Assembly: GCA_002748705.1 (NCBI GenBank)
Contig: PDSZ01000045.1
Location: 1 to 64,000 of the forward strand
DNA: 64,000 nt
Direction: 5' to 3'
From: Candidatus Fermentibacterota bacterium
GTDB taxonomy: Bacteria; Fermentibacterota; Fermentibacteria; Fermentibacterales; Fermentibacteraceae
Shown here: one piece after another, positions 59,265 to 64,000 of the stretch
Position numbering within the stretch: the stretch's first letter is position 1
How the letters are laid out: every line of letters starts with the position of its first letter
Position numbers and translations under genes: made by a program
The notes under the pieces: generated by a model
What the model was told of the DNA's origin: nothing
Database searches by the model: none
What the model saw: the letters and a program-made list of their open reading frames with translations, nothing else

Positions 59265-61273
59265 TGGCGCGATACATGGTCACAAGTGCATTGCCGTATG
59301 CTAACGGTCCGCTTCATCTGGGGCATCTGGCAGGTGCTTACCTGCCTGCCGACATTTTTGTCAGGTTCATGCGGCTCAGAGGACATGATGTGCTGTTCTG
59401 TTCAGGAACTGATGAACACGGCGTCCCTATTGCCATAACAGCTGAGAAACTGGGCATTACTCCCATAGAGGCAGTTGACAGGTTCCACAAGGTGATTGCC
59501 TGTGATTTCAGCCGGTTCGGTATTGATTTCGATAATTTCTCAAGGACCACCAGGCGGGAGCACATAGAGTTTGCCCAGAAGGTATTTCTTGAGATGCTTG
59601 AGGCAGGACACATTGTTCCCAGGGACATGAAACAGTTCTACTGCCCCTCCTGTGACAGGTATCTTCCTGACAGATATATAAGCGGAACCTGTCCCAAATG
59701 CGGTTCAGAAGAGGCTCGCGGCGACCAGTGCGAGAGCTGCGGAACATGGACTGAACCTTTTGAACTGAAAGAGCCAGGCTGCGGTATCTGCGGCACTTCT
59801 CCGGAAGTGAGGGAAACAAGACACTGGTTTCTTCAGCTCAATCATTTTCAGAAGTGGCTGGAGCAATGGATAGAGACCAGAGAAGGCTGGAAGCCAAATG
59901 TACTCAAATACTGCAGAAGCTGGCTTGAAGACGGGCTCAGGGAAAGGGCAATAACCAGAGACATCTCCTGGGGAGTGCCTGTTCCTCTTCCTGAGGCAGA
60001 GGGCAAGGTGCTTTATGTGTGGTTTGAAGCTCTTCTGGGCTACATCAGCAGCACAAGGGAATGCCTTGCTGCCAGAGGTTTGCCTGATGATGAATGGAAG
60101 AAATACTGGCAGTCCCCTGAATCCCGTCTGGTTCACTTCATAGGAAAGGACAACATTGTCTTTCACTGTGTTATAGAACCTTCCATTCTTCACGGTCTGG
60201 GCAATTTCGTAATGCCATGGAATGTTCCTGCCAACGAGTTTCTGAACATTTCAGGTGAGAAATTCTCCACAAGCAGAGGTACCGGAATATGGATGTGTGA
60301 CTATCTTGAGCACTTCAAGCCTGATCCTATGAGATATGCCCTTGCTGTTAATGCGCCGGAAACCAGAGATACAGATTTTTCCTGGCTTGAGTACCAGTCA
60401 AGAAACAATGAGCTGGCTGATGTTCTGGGAAACTTCATAAACAGAACACTTAAGTTCACCCAGTCCAGGTTTCAGGGAAAGGTGCCTGAAGCTGCCTGCG
60501 ACAGTGAGTTTATGAAGAAGGTATCTGCATCGGCAGATGAAATAGCTTCACTGATGGAGTCGTTCAGTTTCAAGAAGGCAGCCTGTGCGGCAATGGACCT
60601 TGCCCGTGAAGGCAACAGGTATTTTGATCAGGAGGAACCCTGGAAGACCCGAAAGACCGATCCTGAAAGATGTGCCTCAGCTGTTGCCACATGCCTGAAT
60701 CTATGCGCTGCTCTGCAGGTAGTGTTCAAACCGTTCGTCCCCTTCTCGGCAGAGAAACTTGCTGCAATGCTTGCGGTGGATGGGCTTACATGGGCAGACG
60801 CAGGCAGGGAAGTTCTTCAACCAGGTCATGAACTTGGTGAGCCGACTATTCTGTTCTCCAAACTAGAAGATGGATTTGAGAGAGTTATGATGAAGGAACC
60901 TGAAGAGAACAAGGCTGCGAATGAAAAGAAGCAGAGTTTACCTGAAGAGGAGACGGTAAGTTTTGAAGACTTTATGAAGATAAAGTTCAGAGTAGGCCGA
61001 ATCACCTCTGTTTCAGAGATAAAAAAATCGAAGAAACTCTACAGGCTGGAAGTGGACACCGGTGACAGGGTTCGTACAGTTGTTGCAGGGATGAAGGGCC
61101 ACTATTCGCCAGAGGAACTTCAGAACAGGCTTGTGGCAGTAGTGTGCAACCTTAAGCCTGCAAAGCTCTGCGGAGTGGTTAGCGAAGGTATGATAATGGC
61201 CAGTGACGGAGAAACCGGAGTCTTTGTTCTTGAGCCGGACAGCAGAGCTGTTCCCGGTGACCTGATCCGCTGA
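59264..61273 (+). CDS. metG: Methionyl-tRNA synthetase
   Basis: 669 residues, class I synthetase. The HIGH motif is HLGH in NGPLHLGHLAGAYL and the KMSKS motif is KFSTS in GEKFSTSRGTGI. The zinc domain has four Cys pairs (CPSC, CPKC, CESC, CGIC). A C-terminal tRNA-binding EMAP-like domain (about 560-669, DFMKIKFRVGRITSV) is attached. ATG overlaps the ricT stop. Coupled with holB-ricT. Charges tRNA-Met. Confidence 0.98.
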   Translation: MARYMVTSALPYANGPLHLGHLAGAYLPADIFVRFMRLRGHDVLFCSGTDEHGVPIAITAEKLGITPIEAVDRFHKVIACDFSRFGIDFDNFSRTTRREHIEFAQKVFLEMLEAGHIVPRDMKQFYCPSCDRYLPDRYISGTCPKCGSEEARGDQCESCGTWTEPFELKEPGCGICGTSPEVRETRHWFLQLNHFQKWLEQWIETREGWKPNVLKYCRSWLEDGLRERAITRDISWGVPVPLPEAEGKVLYVWFEALLGYISSTRECLAARGLPDDEWKKYWQSPESRLVHFIGKDNIVFHCVIEPSILHGLGNFVMPWNVPANEFLNISGEKFSTSRGTGIWMCDYLEHFKPDPMRYALAVNAPETRDTDFSWLEYQSRNNELADVLGNFINRTLKFTQSRFQGKVPEAACDSEFMKKVSASADEIASLMESFSFKKAACAAMDLAREGNRYFDQEEPWKTRKTDPERCASAVATCLNLCAALQVVFKPFVPFSAEKLAAMLAVDGLTWADAGREVLQPGHELGEPTILFSKLEDGFERVMMKEPEENKAANEKKQSLPEEETVSFEDFMKIKFRVGRITSVSEIKKSKKLYRLEVDTGDRVRTVVAGMKGHYSPEELQNRLVAVVCNLKPAKLCGVVSEGMIMASDGETGVFVLEPDSRAVPGDLIR

Positions 61274-61282
61274 TTTTCTGTT

Positions 61283-61999
61283 TTGTTGAACCGTAAGGCC
61301 ATAGTCTCGATACATGATGTTACTCCGATTATGGAGTACAGATCAAAAGAGATCGTTGATCTTGTAATGCATACAACAGGAACAGACCTTACCCTTCTTG
61401 TGGTTCCTGATTTCAACTCTCAGGGAAAGCTGTCAAACTTTCCCTTTTTCTGCTCATGGCTGCGGGATCTGAAGGATGCCGGTGTTGAGATAGCTCAGCA
61501 CGGGCTTACTCATACAGGCAGAAGCGATGAACGGACTTTTGGAGGCAGATACCTCACTGCAGGCGAAGGCGAGTTTGCCTCTGCCTGTGTTGAGAATGCC
61601 CTTGAACGAATACGAACAGGTTTTAAGATAATGAGCGATGTGATGGGTGAAGAGCCTTCAGGCTTTACTGCTCCTGCCTGGCTTTACAGCAGGGAGACAG
61701 TAGAAGTTCTGCAACAGTTTCCTTTTCAGTGGGTGGAGTACCGTACAGGAATCAGGTATCATAAAGGAAAAATGCTTTACGCTCCTGTAGTTATCTATGC
61801 TTCACGAACTCTCTGGAAAAGGTTTTGCAGCAGAGTCTGGGCCCGTTTTGCTCCTTCCCTTTTTTACGGATTTAACACTGTGAGATATGCGGCTCATGTG
61901 AGGGATCTCCCATCTCTTGAGACTGCTCTTTTTCGTTCGCTGATACATCTCTGTGCCGGAAGAAAGTGTCTGACAACAGCAGAAGGTGCGGTGAAATGA
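61283..61999 (+). CDS. DUF2334 / polysaccharide-deacetylase-like protein
   Basis: 238 residues, a NodB-like barrel of the DUF2334 group. Asp in VSIHDVTP and the His pair in IAQHGLTHTGR would bind the metal; GFTAPAWLYS gives a further catalytic strand. Likely removes acetyl groups from a glycan, but substrates of this group are mostly unknown. The start is TTG 61283 (or 61286) without a good ribosome binding site, ten bases after metG. No signal peptide. Confidence 0.8.
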   Translation: MLNRKAIVSIHDVTPIMEYRSKEIVDLVMHTTGTDLTLLVVPDFNSQGKLSNFPFFCSWLRDLKDAGVEIAQHGLTHTGRSDERTFGGRYLTAGEGEFASACVENALERIRTGFKIMSDVMGEEPSGFTAPAWLYSRETVEVLQQFPFQWVEYRTGIRYHKGKMLYAPVVIYASRTLWKRFCSRVWARFAPSLFYGFNTVRYAAHVRDLPSLETALFRSLIHLCAGRKCLTTAEGAVK

Positions 62000-62098
62000 C
62001 GCAGGTAAATGCCGAGCCACGGTTATGTTCATATTTCACAAGCGGTTGTAACTGGTAAGTCTGTTGCGTATTTTCTCCTGTGAAGAAAGGATGATGAT

Positions 62099-62791
62099 AT
62101 GCTCTTCCAGATGATGTACGATATCAATTCAGGTTTGTTGCTTATACTGGCAGCTTTTATTCTGGGGCTGGTGGCCAGGTCAATGGTCAACTCCACCTTC
62201 AACAGATACAGTCGTATCAGGAACAGTATGGGTATTACAGGTGCTTCCATGGCCAGGAGCATTCTGAATAACTACGGTTTGCATAACATAGATGTGGAAC
62301 AGGTTCAGGGAAGGCTCAGCGACCATTATGATCCCCGTTCAGGCAAACTGAGGCTTTCAAGAGATGTGTATGCAGGAAGCTCTGTGGCATCGGTTGGTAT
62401 TGCAGCCCATGAAGCCGGTCATGCTGTTCAGCACGCAATGGGATATTCACCTTTTAAGTTCAGAAACGCCCTTGTTCCTATTGCCAATCTTGGCAGCCGA
62501 ATGCTCTTTCCTCTTATTTTCGGCGGATTCCTGCTGAGAATGGGTAACATGATCACCATTGGAGCAGTTCTCTATGCAGGGGTTCTTCTCTTTCATCTGG
62601 TGACACTGCCTGTGGAGTTTAATGCAAGCGCCAGGGCTGTGAAGTGGCTTGAAACAGAGAGAGGATTTTCTTCCTCTGATGTGAGCGGTGTAAGAAAAAT
62701 TCTCAGAGCCGCGGCACTTACCTATGTTGCTTCTGCCCTTGCTGCTTTGGGGCAGATGGTCTGGCTGCTTCTGGCCGGGAGGAGAAGATAA
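62099..62791 (+). CDS. YugP-like zinc metallopeptidase, membrane-bound
   Basis: 230 residues. Membrane helix at about residues 12-30, then the zinc motif His-Glu-x-x-His in IAAHEAGHAVQHAMGY (about residue 105), two more helices (about 130-170) and the third ligand region EFNASARAVKWL. Belongs to the PF04298 group, including Bacillus YugP. Role unknown, perhaps membrane protein quality control. The stop and the next start are adjacent (TAAATG), so it is coupled with the M50 protease. Confidence 0.9.
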   Translation: MLFQMMYDINSGLLLILAAFILGLVARSMVNSTFNRYSRIRNSMGITGASMARSILNNYGLHNIDVEQVQGRLSDHYDPRSGKLRLSRDVYAGSSVASVGIAAHEAGHAVQHAMGYSPFKFRNALVPIANLGSRMLFPLIFGGFLLRMGNMITIGAVLYAGVLLFHLVTLPVEFNASARAVKWLETERGFSSSDVSGVRKILRAAALTYVASALAALGQMVWLLLAGRRR

Positions 62792-63415
62792 ATGATTCTT
62801 GAGATGCCTCTTGTGCTGGTGATAGTATTTTTCAGCGTGGTCTGTCATGAGATAGCTCATGGTTATGTAGCCTATCTTCTGGGAGATCCCACTGCCTGGA
62901 GAATGGGCAGGCTTTCCTTTAATCCTCTGGTGCACATTGACCTGTTCGGTACCATTATTCTTCCGGGACTTCTTCTTCTCACAGGAAGCAGATTCCTTTT
63001 TGCCTGGGCAAAGCCTGTTCCGGTGAACCCCCAGTTTTTCCGTAACAGGAAGAAAGGCATGATGCTGGTGGCTGTTGCAGGGCCTCTTACAAATCTGGGT
63101 ATAGCGCTCATACTGACTGTACTGGTTCATCTTGCAGGTTCATTTGTTCCAGAGTTCCTCAGCTCAGCACTGGCAGTTGCAGCACTGATAAACATTGTAC
63201 TCATGGTTTTCAACCTTCTTCCGATTCCTCCCCTTGACGGCAGCAGAATAGTTGCCCGTTTTCTGAAGGGGAAGACCCTCTGGCAGTACCAGCGTCTTGA
63301 GAGGTACGGGATGTTCATAGTCTTCGGGCTTCTCTTTATGGGAGTAATCTCCAGCATTCTTAATCCTGTTATGATAGAGACTGTTAGAATTCTGAATCTG
63401 AGCCGGTATCTATGA
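62792..63415 (+). CDS. Site-2 protease family protein (M50)
   Basis: 207 residues, an intramembrane metalloprotease of the short YwhC-like type. The His-Glu-x-x-His motif is in CHEIAHGYVAYLLGD near residue 22; the Asp ligand is in NLLPIPPLDGSRIV near 145. About five helices. It starts immediately behind the YugP-like gene. Substrate unknown; regulated intramembrane proteolysis of an anti-sigma factor such as the one at 6423 is possible but only a guess. Confidence 0.9.
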   Translation: MILEMPLVLVIVFFSVVCHEIAHGYVAYLLGDPTAWRMGRLSFNPLVHIDLFGTIILPGLLLLTGSRFLFAWAKPVPVNPQFFRNRKKGMMLVAVAGPLTNLGIALILTVLVHLAGSFVPEFLSSALAVAALINIVLMVFNLLPIPPLDGSRIVARFLKGKTLWQYQRLERYGMFIVFGLLFMGVISSILNPVMIETVRILNLSRYL

Positions 63416-63426
63416 AAGGAGACCTA

Positions 63427-64000
63427 ATGAGCTATCTTCTTCTTGCGCTTTTAGCCAGTGTTTATGACGACACTCCTCTTACAGTTAATCCTGATCCTTA
63501 CTGGCAGCCTGGGACCTATCAGGAGTATCTTGCAGATCAGCCGAAGTTTCAGAGTCTTCAGGTGCGGCAGATCACCGGAGAAACAAGAGGCTCTGACTTT
63601 CTGGTGCTGATGGAAGAGAACATGTCAGACAGTCTGGATTCAGATATTGTGAACCAGTGGCTTGCGGATATAGCTTCCGAGGGCAATACAGTATCACTGG
63701 CAGAGATAACCTACGCTGAACCTGTGGAGATACGGACATGGCTTCAGGGTCTTCATGCTGAAGGTCTCAAGGGTGTTGTTTTTGTAGGAGATATTCCTGC
63801 TCCCTGGTCATGTATTGAAGACAACACCACCAGAAGCAACGAAACTTTTCCAAGTGATTACTTCTATATGGACCTTGACGGTGACTGGCAGGACAACTGG
63901 ATTGGCTATCCTTCACAGGGAGTTTCCGGTCAGGATGATATCTACGACGGCTGGAGCGGCGACCTGGACCCGGAGATATACACAGCGCGAATACTCACCA
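63427..64000 (+). CDS. C25-like (gingipain-type) exported peptidase, 5-prime part only
   Basis: The first 191 codons of a gene that runs off the window. ATG follows AAAGGAG. A short signal peptide (MSYLLLALLASV) leads into KGVVFVGDIPAPWSCIEDN and FPSDYFYMDLDGDWQDNW, then DDIYDGWSGDLDPEIYTARI. The pattern Asp-Tyr-(Phe/Tyr) with Asp-Leu-Asp-Gly-Asp and a following GRI-type strand is seen in C25 and related caspase-fold secreted peptidases. The catalytic His and Cys would be beyond the end. Whether it ends in a T9SS sorting domain cannot be seen. It lies 11 bases after the M50 gene. Confidence 0.72.
   Translation, partial: MSYLLLALLASVYDDTPLTVNPDPYWQPGTYQEYLADQPKFQSLQVRQITGETRGSDFLVLMEENMSDSLDSDIVNQWLADIASEGNTVSLAEITYAEPVEIRTWLQGLHAEGLKGVVFVGDIPAPWSCIEDNTTRSNETFPSDYFYMDLDGDWQDNWIGYPSQGVSGQDDIYDGWSGDLDPEIYTARILT

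Overview
The window looks like the chromosome of an uncultured Gram-negative bacterium of the FCB (Bacteroidetes-like) superphylum, possibly a candidate phylum such as the Fermentibacterota; this is an inference. The support is a gingipain-type C25 peptidase with a type IX secretion sorting domain, a second C25-like gene running off the right end, several FnIII lipoproteins, MsbA and heptosyltransferase-like genes (an LPS outer membrane), and a SAM-II riboswitch. Coding density is high, genes overlap in short operons, CTT and CTG leucine codons are common, and TTG or GTG starts behind strong Shine-Dalgarno sequences recur.

Layout. 0.4-5.7 kb (minus): msbA, a GT9 glycosyltransferase and mutS, overlapping. 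5.8-7.7 kb (plus): ECF sigma factor, zinc-finger anti-sigma factor and a PDZ protein with a serine-protease fold whose nucleophile position is Met. 7.7-13.1 kb (minus): beta-propeller lipoprotein, T9SS-exported C25 peptidase, response regulator, metallo-beta-lactamase-fold hydrolase, TPR lipoprotein. 13.1-17.6 kb: a thioredoxin-fold exported protein, secG with an unusual tRNA-Leu(AAG), an amidase, a NYN-cold-shock fusion, a DUF2249 protein and a cupin.

17.9-23.7 kb is the accessory region: an IS630-family transposase followed by an integron-type gene cassette array without a visible integrase. Four attC-like sites bound three complete cassettes: an MvaI/BcnI-like restriction-modification pair, a SAM-dependent methyltransferase and a CoiA-like zinc/nuclease protein. 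The core site of each cassette's own attC is the reverse complement (7/7, 6/7, 7/7) of the junction at that cassette's start, which is the diagnostic signature of cassettes.

23.7-28.8 kb: a repeat-rich solenoid plus HEAT protein, FnIII lipoproteins and a degenerate beta-lactamase-fold protein. 29.0-34.5 kb: two glycosyltransferases, argF, rsgA, a membrane protein and an FtsB/DivIC-like protein. 34.6-45.4 kb: eno, an NtrC-type regulator, an M23 peptidase, a GT2, a NodU-type carbamoyltransferase, a sigma-54 regulator with a dead receiver, hflKC and an RmlD-like reductase without a canonical start codon. 45.3-52.9 kb: uvrA, then dnaK-grpE-dnaJ with a small membrane protein, then a TPR protein. 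53.0-63.4 kb: an OadA-type carboxyltransferase, metK under a SAM-II riboswitch and terminator, an EnvC-like protein, holB-ricT-metG (an order also known from Firmicutes), a DUF2334 protein, a YugP-like protease and an M50 protease. A truncated C25-like gene closes the window.

The genes combine housekeeping (repair, proteostasis, translation, methionine/SAM), envelope building and surface secretion. The cassette array is the clearest horizontally acquired block.
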